From Solibacteraceae bacterium (GTDB lineage Bacteria > Acidobacteriota > Terriglobia > Bryobacterales > Bryobacteraceae): a DNA stretch of 64,000 bases. The stretch covers positions 62,001 to 126,000 of the forward strand of contig JAJPJX010000151.1 in NCBI GenBank assembly GCA_021324015.1, read 5' to 3'. Positions 54,158 to 62,998 of the stretch are shown in pieces (positions within the stretch are counted from its first letter, which is position 1; every line of letters begins with the position of its first letter). Below the pieces are notes generated by a model. That model was not told the origin of the DNA and ran no database searches. It was given only the letters and a program-made list of their open reading frames with translations. The translations under genes and the position numbers were made by a program.

Positions 54158-54688
54158 ATGAGACACCACAAACAGCGCGGCGGCATACTGGCTGGCGTGC
54201 TGATCGTCGTTCTGGTGCTGGTGGCGCTGGTGGGCGCGGGTTTGATCCTCGCCGGCCTGTATGTGGCCCAGAACGTGAAAGTTACCAAGAAGGACGGGCA
54301 CGGCGAACAGACCACCGTGGAAACGCCGTTCGGCACCCTGCGAGTCAGGGAACGCACCTCGCTGGACCCCAAGCGCGTTGGCATCCCGGTCTACCCGGGA
54401 GCGGTACGGACTGACACCAACAAGCTGGCGAGTTTCGAGTTCGACGCCGGAGATACCCACAAATCGTTCAGTATCGCGGCGGCGGAATACACCACACCGG
54501 ATCCGGTCGAGAAGGTGCGCGATTATTACCAAGCGGAACTGCCGCACTGGATGCTCACCGAAAAAAGGCACGGCGGGTGGCAGTTGGAGCTGAGCGAGGG
54601 AGGCTTTCGCAAAATCATCGCCGTCCGCGAGGAGCACGGAGAGACGCATATTGGACTTGCTTCGGTGGGAGAGGCTGCGGCAAACTGA
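54158..54688 (+). CDS. conserved hypothetical single-pass membrane protein
   Basis: 176 aa, not assigned to a family. One membrane helix (GGILAGVLIVVLVLVALVGAGLILAGL), then a linker and a soluble domain with VGIPVYPGAVRTDTNK and FSIAAAEYTTPDPVEKVRDYYQAELPHW, the pattern of small periplasmic sensors that begin with a YPGA motif. Likely periplasmic orientation of the soluble part by the positive-inside rule (MRHHKQR at the N-terminus). The zinc-ribbon gene follows after 29 nt. Confidence 0.72.
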   Translation: MRHHKQRGGILAGVLIVVLVLVALVGAGLILAGLYVAQNVKVTKKDGHGEQTTVETPFGTLRVRERTSLDPKRVGIPVYPGAVRTDTNKLASFEFDAGDTHKSFSIAAAEYTTPDPVEKVRDYYQAELPHWMLTEKRHGGWQLELSEGGFRKIIAVREEHGETHIGLASVGEAAAN

Positions 54689-54717
54689 GGGAAAGTGCCC
54701 CGGCACACAACCTGACA

Positions 54718-55356
54718 ATGCCCCAGTTTTGCACCTGCGGCGCCGAATTGCCGGCGGACGCCCGTTTCTGCCACAAGTGCGGCAAGCCTCAAACGGAGGA
54801 GGCGACGCCGGAGATGGCGCCCGAGGCGCCCGCGGTGGCGCCATCCTTCCAGCCGGTAGCCGTCCGGGTGGAGCGCCGGGAGCTGAATTTCCACAATCCG
54901 GTGGCGGTGCGCGTGGGTCTTTCCATGGCCAGCGCGGCGGCGTTGTTAAGCTGGCTGCCGCTGATTAACCTTGGGTTCGTCATCTGGTGGGTGGCGGCGG
55001 GCTTCTGCTCGGTGTACCTCTACCACCGCCGGACTGGGGAGTTCCTTTCCGTGCGCAACGGCCTGCGCATCGGATGGATCACCGGCGTGTTGACCTTCGC
55101 CATCATGACCGTGCTGTTTACGATCAGCGTCATCCCGCTAGCGCTTTCGAGCGGCGGTCTGGCCGGTGTTTACCAGGAGCAGATCCGCAACATGCCGATG
55201 CACGACGCCAATATGGAACAGGCGCTGCGGATGTTTCAGAGTCCCAGTGGCTTAGCCACCGTGCTGCTCTTCACGCTGGTACTGTTTTTCGGCATCATCA
55301 CCTTCCTGTGTACGGCAGGCGGGGCGCTAGGGGCCAAGATCGTCGGGCGGGAATAA
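54718..55356 (+). CDS. zinc-ribbon membrane protein, function unknown
   Basis: 212 aa. N-terminal zinc ribbon CTCGAELPADARFCHKCG, a Pro/Ala-rich linker, then about four membrane segments (ASAAALLSWLPLINLGFVIWW, VLTFAIMTVLFTISVIPLA, LFTLVLFFGIITFLC). A common architecture of uncharacterised inner-membrane proteins. ATG at 54718 begins directly before the ribbon; upstream extension overlaps the preceding gene. No functional clue from neighbours. Confidence 0.75.
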   Translation: MPQFCTCGAELPADARFCHKCGKPQTEEATPEMAPEAPAVAPSFQPVAVRVERRELNFHNPVAVRVGLSMASAAALLSWLPLINLGFVIWWVAAGFCSVYLYHRRTGEFLSVRNGLRIGWITGVLTFAIMTVLFTISVIPLALSSGGLAGVYQEQIRNMPMHDANMEQALRMFQSPSGLATVLLFTLVLFFGIITFLCTAGGALGAKIVGRE

Positions 55357-55398
55357 CGGGCGGTTCCCGGCGAGCCGGTCGAGTTCCAGGCCAGCCGC

Positions 55399-55404
55399 TA
55401 CAAT
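55399..55404 (+). promoter_or_regulatory. -10-like box TACAAT 6 nt before the fruK start
   Basis: TACAAT, then GAGAGC and the TTG start. A matching -35 is not obvious. The same spacing occurs before other genes here, see findings. Confidence 0.45.
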
Positions 55405-55410
55405 GAGAGC

Positions 55411-56340
55411 TTGATCGTTACACTCACCATCAACCCGGCCATCGACCGGAACATCACCGTGGACCGGCTGGCCTTCGAAGACCGCGCCTACATTCTGGAC
55501 CAATCCGAATCGGCCGGTGGGCGGGGCATCAACGCGGCCAAGGTGATCCACTCCTTCGGCGGGGATCCGCTGGCGATTCTGACCTCGGGCGGGGACTCGG
55601 GGCGCCGGCTGGAAGAACACCTCAGCCATCTGGGCTTCCGCACAGTGGTCGTGCCGATCGCCAACGAGATCCGCACCAACCTGACGATCACGGACCGTCA
55701 GGGGCTGACCGTGAACCTGAATGAGGCCGGGCCACACATCAGCAAGCCAGAGGTACGCCGGCTGGAGGAGTCCGTCGAGGCGAACCTGAAGGGTGCGCAA
55801 TGGTTCCTGATTGCGGGCAGTATTCCCCCGGGCGTGCCGCCGGATTTTTACGGCAAGCTGGTCGGAATGGCGCGGCGGCACAAGGTGAAGACGCTGCTGG
55901 ACGCTGACGGCGAAGCCCTGCGGGCAGGCATCGAAGCGGGTCCTACGGTGGTAAGCCCGAACCAGCAGGAGGCGGAGCGGCTGCTGAACCGGGCTCTGCT
56001 CACTCGCAGCCATTTTCTAGAGGCTGCCGAACGGATCCGGGCTATGGGTGCGGAAACCGTGGTGCTCTCGCTGGGGAGCCGGGGCGCCGTGGGCGCGTTT
56101 CCCAGCGGCTTGGTGGAGGCCCTGGCGCCGCGCATCGACGCCGTGAGCCCCATCGGAGCAGGCGATGCGCTGGCCGCCGCGTTCGCCTGGGCCTTGTCGC
56201 GGCGCCACAGCTATGAGGAGGCCCTGCGCTGGGGCGTGGCCACGGGGACGGCATCGACACGCCTGCCGGGGATGCGTTTCGCCTCCCTGGCGCAGGCGCA
56301 GGAAATCTTCCCGCGGGTGGAAATGCGGCGCGTCGAATAG
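55411..56340 (+). CDS. PfkB-family 1-phosphofructokinase-type sugar kinase
   Basis: 309 aa from TTG. PfkB signatures: TLTINPAIDRNITVDRL at the start, SAGGRGINAAKVIHSFGG and the C-terminal anion-hole motif PIGAGDALAAAF. The NPAID start and GGRGINAAK are typical of the FruK/LacC/6-phosphofructokinase-2 branch, which phosphorylates fructose 1-phosphate, tagatose 6-phosphate or fructose 6-phosphate. Without PTS genes nearby the exact substrate is open. Its position near glpX would fit a role at the fructose bisphosphate node. Confidence 0.87.
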   Translation: MIVTLTINPAIDRNITVDRLAFEDRAYILDQSESAGGRGINAAKVIHSFGGDPLAILTSGGDSGRRLEEHLSHLGFRTVVVPIANEIRTNLTITDRQGLTVNLNEAGPHISKPEVRRLEESVEANLKGAQWFLIAGSIPPGVPPDFYGKLVGMARRHKVKTLLDADGEALRAGIEAGPTVVSPNQQEAERLLNRALLTRSHFLEAAERIRAMGAETVVLSLGSRGAVGAFPSGLVEALAPRIDAVSPIGAGDALAAAFAWALSRRHSYEEALRWGVATGTASTRLPGMRFASLAQAQEIFPRVEMRRVE

Positions 56341-56354
56341 GCGCCGGGCGGGCC

Positions 56355-58019
56355 ATGTCTGCGAGCGCTGGCGGTTCCGCGCAGGTGGTTCGCTCGGCGG
56401 GCGTGGTGTCCGCGGCGGTTTCGGTGAGCCGGGTCACCGGCCTGGTGCGGCACATGGTGATGGCCCGGCTGTTCGGCGCCGGCGCGATCTACGACGCATT
56501 TCTGCTGGGTTTCCGCATCCCCAACCTGACGCGCGACCTGTTCGCGGAGGGCGCCCTTTCAGCGGCCTTCGTGCCGGTCTTCACGCAATATCTCTCCACC
56601 AAGGGGCGGCGCGAGGCGGCCGAGCTCTCCAACCTGGTGGCGACTGCGCTACTGGTGGTGGTGGGCGTCTTCTGCGTGCTGGGCATGGTGTTCAGCCGGC
56701 AATTGGTCTGGCTGCTGGCGCCTGGGTTTGCCGCGGTGCCAGGCAAGTTCGCCCTGGCGGTTTCCCTGACCCGCGTGATGTTCCCCTTTCTGCTGCTGGT
56801 GGCCCTGGCGGCGCAGGCCATGGCAATTCTGAATGCCTGCCATCGTTTCGGCGTGCCGGCGCTGGCATCCACCTGGTTCAACCTGGGGTCGGTGGGCTTC
56901 GGGCTGTTGATCGGTTACACCGCGGCGCCGCGGCTGGGCATGGACCTGGTCACCGCGATGGCCTGCGGCGTGGTGCTGGGGGGCGTGCTGCAAGTGGCCT
57001 GGCAGGCGCCGAGCCTGCGGCGCGAGGGCTTCTCCTTCCAGCCGCGGGTGAACCTGGCGCATCCCGGACTGCGGCGCATTTTCAGCATGCTCGGGCCGGC
57101 GGTCATCGCCAACGCCGCCGTGCAGGTGAACATCCTGGTGAACACGAACTTCGCCTCGGCCATCACCGACGCGGCGGGGCGCGTGATCAACGGTCCGGTA
57201 AGCTGGCTCAGCTACGCCTTCCGCTTCCTGCAACTGCCGTTGGGGCTGTTCGGCTCGGCGCTGGCAGCGGCCACGCTGCCGGCGATCTCGCGCAGCGTGG
57301 CGCTGGGACGAATGGACGAGTACCGGCAAACCCTGGCACAGTCGCTGGGCATGGTGCTGCTGCTGACCATTCCCTCGGCGGTGGGGTTGGCGATCCTGGG
57401 CGAGAGCATGATCGGGGTGGTGTTTCAATGGGGCCGGTTCCGGGAGTTCGATACGCATCAGACCGCCCATGCGCTGGCGGCCTACGCCGTGGGACTGGCG
57501 GGCTACGCGGCCACCAAGATCCTCACGCCGGCGTTCTACGCGCTCGACGACGCGCGCACCCCGATGCTGGTAAGCGTGGTTTCCATGGCCGTGAACCTGG
57601 GGGCAGCCATCGGGCTGGTGAAAGGCGCCGGCCTTGGCCACGTGGGACTGGCCCTGGCAACCTCCGCGGTGGCTCTTTTCAGCGCGGCGATCCTGTTCCT
57701 GCTGCTGCGCGCACGTCTGGGGTATCTGCACGGGCGGAAGATTGCGGCGAGCGCCGCCCGCATCCTGGCCGCATCCGCGGCAATGGGGGTGGTGTGCCTG
57801 GGCTCCAGCCGGATGCTGCATGCCTGGGTGCGGAGCCTCCAGGCCGCGCGCTTCGCGGACGTGGCCGTCTCCATCCCCCTGGGCCTGATCACGTTTGTCC
57901 TGCTCTGCCGGGGTCTGCGGGTGGCCGAGGTGGACCTGGCGCGGCAAGCGCTCCTCGGGGCGCGCGCGGAGCGCGGGGGCGCACCTCGAAGCGGAGTAGA
58001 GCGTGATACACTGCACTAA
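56355..58019 (+). CDS. murJ: lipid II flippase MurJ
   Basis: 554 aa MOP-superfamily membrane protein with about 14 helices, which moves lipid II across the inner membrane for peptidoglycan synthesis. Start MSASAGGSAQVVRSAGVVSAAVSVSRVTGLVRHMVMA is the family N-terminus, then GAGAIYDAFLLGFRIPNLTRDLFAEGALSAAFVPVF (the very conserved first half) and RFLQLPLGLFGSALAAATLP. Starts 14 nt after the kinase gene and ends 3 nt before the zinc-ribbon gene. Confidence 0.94.
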   Translation: MSASAGGSAQVVRSAGVVSAAVSVSRVTGLVRHMVMARLFGAGAIYDAFLLGFRIPNLTRDLFAEGALSAAFVPVFTQYLSTKGRREAAELSNLVATALLVVVGVFCVLGMVFSRQLVWLLAPGFAAVPGKFALAVSLTRVMFPFLLLVALAAQAMAILNACHRFGVPALASTWFNLGSVGFGLLIGYTAAPRLGMDLVTAMACGVVLGGVLQVAWQAPSLRREGFSFQPRVNLAHPGLRRIFSMLGPAVIANAAVQVNILVNTNFASAITDAAGRVINGPVSWLSYAFRFLQLPLGLFGSALAAATLPAISRSVALGRMDEYRQTLAQSLGMVLLLTIPSAVGLAILGESMIGVVFQWGRFREFDTHQTAHALAAYAVGLAGYAATKILTPAFYALDDARTPMLVSVVSMAVNLGAAIGLVKGAGLGHVGLALATSAVALFSAAILFLLLRARLGYLHGRKIAASAARILAASAAMGVVCLGSSRMLHAWVRSLQAARFADVAVSIPLGLITFVLLCRGLRVAEVDLARQALLGARAERGGAPRSGVERDTLH

Positions 58020-58022
58020 GGA

Positions 58023-58775
58023 ATGCTTCCCGATCTGCAGTTGGCGGTTCGGTTGCAGGATCTTGACAATCGCGTTGCGGAACTAACGCGCGAGATCGCC
58101 GCGCTGCCCAAACATACCCACGAAATCGAAAAAAAGCTGGAAATTCACGAACGCAAGCTCGAAGCCGACCGGGCTGCCCTCTCCGCCAACCAGAAAGAAC
58201 GCAAACAGATGGAAGGCGAAATCCAGGTGCAGGAGCAAAAAATCTCCAAGCTCCGGGGGCAGATGCTGGACGCCAAGACCAATGAGCAATACCGCGCCTT
58301 TCAGAACGAGATCGAGTTCTGCGAGAAAGAGATTCGCCGCGCGGAAGACCGGATCCTGGAGTTGATGCAGGAAGCCGAACCCTTGGACCGCAACTTAATA
58401 GCTGCCGAGGCCGCGCTCAAGCAGGAAAAAAGCCAGGTGGAGGCGGAGAAGCAGGAGGCGCGGCAGCGTACCGCCGCTGACCAGAAGCAGCTCGACGAAC
58501 TCCAGGCGGAGCGCAAGAAGGTCGTTGCGGGCATGAACCCGAACCTCTATCGCCACTACGAGAGAATTCGGCGGGGCCGGCGGGGACTCGCGGTGGTGGA
58601 AGCGGTGGACGGGCGCTGCACCGGGTGCCATATGGCCATGCGGCTGCAGTTCTTCCAGGACCTCAAACACTCCAGCCAGGTGTTGACCTGCGAGAGCTGC
58701 GGGCGGATTCTCTACTACAATCCGCCGCAGAGTTTCGAAGATCTGACGGGCGAGGCCGCCGGCGCTGTCGGCTAG
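58023..58775 (+). CDS. coiled-coil C4-type zinc-ribbon protein
   Basis: 250 aa. Residues 1-165 are almost entirely coiled coil (IEKKLEIHERKLEADRAAL, QKISKLRGQMLDAKTNEQYR), with the family motif TNEQYRAFQNEIEF. The C-terminal C4 ribbon has CTGCHM and CESCGRILYY. Matches the bacterial zf-RING_7/CT398-like family, of uncertain role; some homologues are linked to flagellar export or RNase H. Start follows AAGGA. Converges with the Gfo/Idh/MocA gene. Confidence 0.87.
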   Translation: MLPDLQLAVRLQDLDNRVAELTREIAALPKHTHEIEKKLEIHERKLEADRAALSANQKERKQMEGEIQVQEQKISKLRGQMLDAKTNEQYRAFQNEIEFCEKEIRRAEDRILELMQEAEPLDRNLIAAEAALKQEKSQVEAEKQEARQRTAADQKQLDELQAERKKVVAGMNPNLYRHYERIRRGRRGLAVVEAVDGRCTGCHMAMRLQFFQDLKHSSQVLTCESCGRILYYNPPQSFEDLTGEAAGAVG

Positions 58776-58786
58776 CGCGGGCCCGG

Positions 58787-59959
58787 CTAGGTGACCTTGG
58801 TGCCGTCGCTACTGAGGTGCACCTGCTTCCCGCGGTGGAAGGCCAGATTGGCCAGGTGCGGTCCGGCTACCGCGGCGGCTCCGATTTCCACCGTGGCGTT
58901 CGGCTCTTTGCGGGAGCGCACGCAATCCAGAAAATTCTGAATGTGGGACTCGATGGGCACCGGCGCGTCCAGCGTCTGGACCGGCTCCTGGTTCTTGGGC
59001 CAGGGCTCCTTCCACACGCGGAACCCCGCGTTGGTGAGGATCATCGTGCCCTGGTCGCCCTGGAACTGGATGGACCAGTCGTTGTCGTAGGAGTTGCAGT
59101 AGTTCAGCGTCCAGGTGGCCATGAACTCGGTGTACTCGAAGACCGCGCAGAACACGTCGGGCGCCTCGGCGCCGGTCATCTTGGCCACCTGTCCGTAGGA
59201 GATCGCCGAGCGCGGCGTCCCCGCGTTCATGTACCACTGCACGACATCCATCAGGTGCGTGCCCTGGTCGGTCATGTTGCCGCCGGAGTAGTCCCAGAAG
59301 TTGCGCCATGCACGAAAACGCATGGGCTGCAGTTCGCGGTCCTTGGCCGGCCCCAGAAACCGCTTCCAATCCAGCTTGCCGGGCAGCGGGCTGTTGTCCA
59401 GTTCGTGGGAGACGTTCCAGTTCCACATCGGCTTCACCAGGGTAATCTTGCCCAGCATGCCGCTCTCCATCAGGGCCTTGCCCTTGATGATGGAGTTGGC
59501 GCTGCGGCGCTGCATGCCGATCTGGACGATCTGCCCGGTCCTGCGGGTGGCCTGCACCATCTTCTGGCTCTCCTCGAGCGAGTGGGACATGGGCTTCTCC
59601 TGGTAAACGTCTTTCTTCGCGGCCAGGGCAGCCAGGAGAATGGGGCAATGCTGGTGGTCTGGGGTGGCATTGATGATGGCGTCAACGCCGTTCTGCGCCA
59701 GCAGTTCATGGTAGTCCACGTAGCTCTTGGCGTTGGGGGAATCCTCGAGCGCTTTCTGCAGATTGGGCTCATAGACCTCGGCGATGGCTACGCACTCAGC
59801 GCCGAGTTTCTGGAAGTTCTTGTTGAGATAGCGGCCTCGCCCGCCGGCGCCTACCAGGCCGTACGCAATGCGATCATTAGCGCCCCAGGCCCTGCGTGGA
59901 ACAAACATGGGCGCTGCGGCGAGCGCCGTGCTCAGGAAGGTTCTGCGGTCTTGCTCCAT
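58787..59959 (-). CDS. exported Gfo/Idh/MocA-family oxidoreductase
   Basis: 390 aa. Tat signal (MEQDRRTFLSTALAAAPMFV), then the dinucleotide motif GLVGAGGRGRYLNKNF, INATPDHQHCPILLAAL and the catalytic-lysine motif KDVYQEKPMSHS. NAD(P)-dependent oxidation or isomerisation of a sugar or cyclitol is expected; cofactor-bound export via Tat is usual for this subgroup. ATATACAGT lies upstream as a possible -10. Stands between two convergent or same-strand gene sets; no operon partner. Confidence 0.9.
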   Translation of the reverse strand: MEQDRRTFLSTALAAAPMFVPRRAWGANDRIAYGLVGAGGRGRYLNKNFQKLGAECVAIAEVYEPNLQKALEDSPNAKSYVDYHELLAQNGVDAIINATPDHQHCPILLAALAAKKDVYQEKPMSHSLEESQKMVQATRRTGQIVQIGMQRRSANSIIKGKALMESGMLGKITLVKPMWNWNVSHELDNSPLPGKLDWKRFLGPAKDRELQPMRFRAWRNFWDYSGGNMTDQGTHLMDVVQWYMNAGTPRSAISYGQVAKMTGAEAPDVFCAVFEYTEFMATWTLNYCNSYDNDWSIQFQGDQGTMILTNAGFRVWKEPWPKNQEPVQTLDAPVPIESHIQNFLDCVRSRKEPNATVEIGAAAVAGPHLANLAFHRGKQVHLSSDGTKVT

Positions 59960-60048
59960 GAAGATGCGGACTCCTTGGGCACACTGTATATCCTGGCAGG
60001 GCCGGATGCAATCGCAGGAGACGGCCGGCGGAAGCGTGCCGGGGAAAT

Positions 60049-60843
60049 CTAGCGCTTCTGGCAGCGGGGGCAGAAGTGGGTGCCGCGCTGCGCAACCAGG
60101 ATGCGGCGGATGGGCGCGCCGCAGGCGACGCAGGGTTCGCCGGCGCGCTGGTAGACCCGGTGTTCGATCTGGAAGAAGCCTTTGCGGCCGTCGGCGTCCA
60201 CGTAATCCGAGATGGAGGAGCCGCCCTTTTCGATGGCCTCGGCGAGAACCTGGCGAATGGCTTCGTACAGGCGCCGGGGGCGGTCGCGGCGCAGCCTGCC
60301 GGCGACCGCCAGGGGGTGGATGCCGGCGCGGAACAGCGATTCGTCAGCGTAGATGTTGCCAAGACCGCGCAGGAACTTCTGGTCGAGGAGCAGCGCCTTC
60401 ACGCGCGTCCGGCGGCGCCTCAGCCCCTGGGCGAACTCCGCAAAGCCCACCTCCAGCGGCTCCGGCCCGAGCCTGGAGACGCGCTCGGGCAAGGTCCGGC
60501 TGACTTCGATCTTGCCGAACTGGCGCGGGTCGTCGTAGAGCAGCACGCCGCGGTCGAGCGTGAGGATAGCGTGGGTGTGCGGCCCCGGCTCCGCGTTAAA
60601 CAACAGCCGGCCGGTCATGCCCAGGTGCACGATCAGGTACCCCCCGCCCGCGAGTTCCATGAGGAGGAACTTGCCGTGGCGGCGCACGCCCAGAATCCTC
60701 CGGCCCGCCAGGGCCGCGGCCATTTCGTCCGGGCTGCCGCGCAGCACGCGCGGGCAGCGGAACTCCGCGGCCAGGATGCGCCGCCCGCGGATGTGCGGCG
60801 CGATCGAGCGCGCCACGGTCTCGACTTCGGGGAGTTCAGGCAC
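60049..60843 (-). CDS. mutM: formamidopyrimidine-DNA glycosylase
   Basis: 264 aa. Removes oxidised purines such as 8-oxoguanine. Start (GTG) MPELPEVETVARSIAPH has the catalytic Pro2 and Glu3; GLGNIYADESLFRAGIHP is the helix-two-turn-helix; the C-terminal zinc finger CVACGAPIRRILVAQRGTHFCPRC is intact. Its GTG directly follows the TAA of the Rieske gene, so the two are co-transcribed with the iron-storage gene upstream. Confidence 0.95.
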   Translation of the reverse strand: MPELPEVETVARSIAPHIRGRRILAAEFRCPRVLRGSPDEMAAALAGRRILGVRRHGKFLLMELAGGGYLIVHLGMTGRLLFNAEPGPHTHAILTLDRGVLLYDDPRQFGKIEVSRTLPERVSRLGPEPLEVGFAEFAQGLRRRRTRVKALLLDQKFLRGLGNIYADESLFRAGIHPLAVAGRLRRDRPRRLYEAIRQVLAEAIEKGGSSISDYVDADGRKGFFQIEHRVYQRAGEPCVACGAPIRRILVAQRGTHFCPRCQKR

Positions 60844-61149
60844 TTACGGAAGCTGGAGCAGGATGTCTCCGCCCTCCACCTTGACCGGGTAGGTGGTCAC
60901 TTTTTTCGAGGAGTCGTAGTCGTTCTCCCCGGTCTCGCAATGGAAGCCCCAGGCGTGCCAGGGGCAGATCACGTACCCGTCGCGCACCTGTCCCTGCCCA
61001 AGCGGACCGCCGCGGTGCAGGCAGACCCCGCTGAGAGCCGTGATCTTGCCTCCCGCGTGGCAGATAGCATACAAGTTCTCGCCTATGGCGACTTCCCGCA
61101 CCGATTCGGGCGGCAGATCTGATACCGACCCCACTCTGACAAAGGGCAT
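60844..61149 (-). CDS. small Rieske [2Fe-2S] ferredoxin-like protein
   Basis: 101 aa. The cluster motif is C-x-H-x17-C-x2-H (CLHRGGPLGQG and CPWHAWGFH), within the NirD/Rieske-ferredoxin fold; no signal peptide, so cytoplasmic. It would serve as an electron carrier; partner unknown. The ATG at 61149 gives the family start MPFVRVGSVSDLPPES; longer openings run into the bacterioferritin gene. Ends exactly at the mutM start. Possibly a reductant for bacterioferritin iron release or for a dioxygenase elsewhere. Confidence 0.88.
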   Translation of the reverse strand: MPFVRVGSVSDLPPESVREVAIGENLYAICHAGGKITALSGVCLHRGGPLGQGQVRDGYVICPWHAWGFHCETGENDYDSSKKVTTYPVKVEGGDILLQLP

Positions 61150-61171
61150 CTTCTCAGCAGAGCGGACCGGC

Positions 61172-61648
61172 TCAGTCTCCCTTGTGGATCTGCTGGGCCA
61201 GGTAGTTCTCGATGCCGATTTCGGCGATGATGTGCAACTGGCCTTCCAGATAATCCACGTGATGGTCCTCGTCCAGGAGGATCTTCTCGAACAGCTCGCG
61301 GGAAGCGTTGTCGCCGGCTTCGGTGGCCGTACGGATGGCGGCGTTGAGGCGCGGCAGGGCGTCCAACTCCAGCTCCAGGTCATTCTCCAGTTGAGCTTTG
61401 ACGTCTTTGCCGACCTTGATGGGGAACAGATCGGTCATGTTCGGCTCGCCTTCCAGAAACAGGATGCGCTGCATGAGCGCGTCGGCGTGCTTCATCTCCT
61501 CGATGGATTCCTTCCGGTAATAGTCCGCCAGCCGGAGGTACCCCCAGTTCTCGCACATCTTGGCATGAAGAAAATACTGGTTGATGGCCGTCAGTTCGGC
61601 CTTCAGAGCCTCGTTCAGGAAGTTGAGCACCTGGTCGTTGCCTTGCAT
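61172..61648 (-). CDS. bfr: bacterioferritin
   Basis: 158 aa. Iron-storage nanocage subunit. Ferroxidase ligands in the standard positions: E18, E51, H54, then E94-region and E127-region (DEDHHVDYLEGQ). M52 (EEMKHAD) is the heme ligand, so it is heme-binding rather than a plain ferritin. The ATG at 61648 puts these in the usual numbering. No Shine-Dalgarno; TACAAT ends 7 nt upstream of the ATG. Rieske and mutM genes follow, so oxidative-stress coupling is likely. Confidence 0.95.
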   Translation of the reverse strand: MQGNDQVLNFLNEALKAELTAINQYFLHAKMCENWGYLRLADYYRKESIEEMKHADALMQRILFLEGEPNMTDLFPIKVGKDVKAQLENDLELELDALPRLNAAIRTATEAGDNASRELFEKILLDEDHHVDYLEGQLHIIAEIGIENYLAQQIHKGD

Positions 61649-61655
61649 GTTGACG

Positions 61656-61661
61656 ATTGTA
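61656..61661 (-). promoter_or_regulatory. -10-like box TACAAT 7 nt before the bfr start
   Basis: TACAAT on the minus strand, 7 nt from the ATG, with TCTTAC 17 nt further upstream as a weak -35. No ribosome binding site lies between. Suggests a leaderless transcript. Confidence 0.5.
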
Positions 61662-61671
61662 GCGGATAATT

Positions 61672-62952
61672 GTGTTTCGTAAGACAAAGGCCGCCCGCTT
61701 GCCCGGAGACGTTGTGTACCTCTTGCTGCTGCTTGCCGCCTCGGCGTTTGCCGATACGCTGCCGCTGGTGATCCAGGCGCAGACGGACTTCGAGCGGGTG
61801 CTGTTGGAGCCGGCGCCGCGCATCGGCGACGCAGCGGCGTGCGTGCAGTCGGCTGCGGCGCTGATGCCGGTTGCGCAACCCGAAGAGCTCCCCCAGGCGC
61901 ACTACCGGAAGGGTTACTGCCTGCTGGTGGAGGGCCTGCTCACCCGGGACGCGCGCGAACTGGACCAGGCGGGCGCGGAGTTTCAGTCGGCTGTTGGGGC
62001 CTGGCCGGTTCCCAAGGGAGCGGCGCCTGCCGCCAGGCCGCCGGACGCGGACGCGATGCGTATTCTTTCCTCGATTGCCGGGCTGGCGGCGGCTTCCATC
62101 ACGAAAAATTTACCCGCGCGGGACAGCCGGCTGGAGAGCGCCGAGGAGCGGGTCGAATGCGCGGGAGTCCTGCTCGGCGCGGCGGCCTGCCAGGAGGTGG
62201 CGGCCACCGGGCGGCTGTGGCTGGCATGGCTGGCCGACCGGCAGGACCGGCTGAGCGAGGCGGCGCGGCGGGCGGCGGCTTTCCCGGGTTCCGGCTGGCA
62301 GGTCTGGGTGGCGGGCCGGCAGGCGTTTGCGGCGCGGGGCTACGCGGCCGCCGAGGAATCCTTCCGGCAGGCGCTGCGGATCTGGCAGACGCGGCCCGCG
62401 CCGGCCGAGGCCGTGCGCCTGCTTTCCCCGCCGCCGGATCTTCCGCGCGCGCGGGAATCCCTGGCGGCAGCCGCGTTTCTGGCGGGAAACGCCGCCGCGG
62501 CCGTGGCGGCCTTGGACGCGGCCCTGCAGGCGCGGCCCCAGGAGGCGCGGGACATCTTTCTGCGCGGCCTGGCCCGGGACGCCGCGGGTTCGCCCGAGGC
62601 CGCGCTGGAGGACTACAACCTGGCCAGCCGCACGGCCCTGGCGAATGCCGGCGAGTCATCCGCGGCGGGCGAGGCGCGCTACTACCGGGCGGTCTGGCTG
62701 TTCCGCCGCGGGGACTACGCGCGCGCGGACCGCGAGTTCGCCGCCGCCCTGAACACGGGCGTGGATCCCGCTCTGCGGCCGGACGTCACCGCCTGGTGGC
62801 GCATGACGGCCGTCGCCCGGGGGGAGTGTGGGGCTTCGGCGCGCTACCTCGAGGACTCGCTGGCCGCGGCGTCCGGGTTTTTCCCCCGGCGGCGGGCGCA
62901 AAGCCTGCTCGGCCGCTGCGGCGTCCTGGCCGCCAGGCAACCGCAGCCGTAA
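61672..62952 (+). CDS. secreted TPR-like protein, function unknown
   Basis: 426 aa, Ala-rich. A signal peptide (VVYLLLLLAASAFA) begins the protein. Helical repeats of TPR type fill the rest (AAEESFRQALRIWQ, AAAAVAALDAALQARPQEARDIFLRGLARD, ARYYRAVWLFRRGDYARADREFAAAL). No catalytic motif. Two starts are possible: the GTG at 61672, which adds MFRKTKAARLPGD, or the GTG at 61714, with GGAG 6 nt upstream. Divergent from bfr with only 23 nt between the starts. ssb follows. Confidence 0.75.
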   Translation: MFRKTKAARLPGDVVYLLLLLAASAFADTLPLVIQAQTDFERVLLEPAPRIGDAAACVQSAAALMPVAQPEELPQAHYRKGYCLLVEGLLTRDARELDQAGAEFQSAVGAWPVPKGAAPAARPPDADAMRILSSIAGLAAASITKNLPARDSRLESAEERVECAGVLLGAAACQEVAATGRLWLAWLADRQDRLSEAARRAAAFPGSGWQVWVAGRQAFAARGYAAAEESFRQALRIWQTRPAPAEAVRLLSPPPDLPRARESLAAAAFLAGNAAAAVAALDAALQARPQEARDIFLRGLARDAAGSPEAALEDYNLASRTALANAGESSAAGEARYYRAVWLFRRGDYARADREFAAALNTGVDPALRPDVTAWWRMTAVARGECGASARYLEDSLAAASGFFPRRRAQSLLGRCGVLAARQPQP

Positions 62953-62998
62953 CGGAACCGGCCGTGCCCGACTGCGCTGTGCTACAGTGCAGGATAAT

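Noticed and set aside
60844-61383. Longer start for the Rieske gene
   Set aside because: The first 78 codons would overlap bacterioferritin and encode Trp/Ser/Thr-rich out-of-frame sequence; the start at 61149 gives the family N-terminus.
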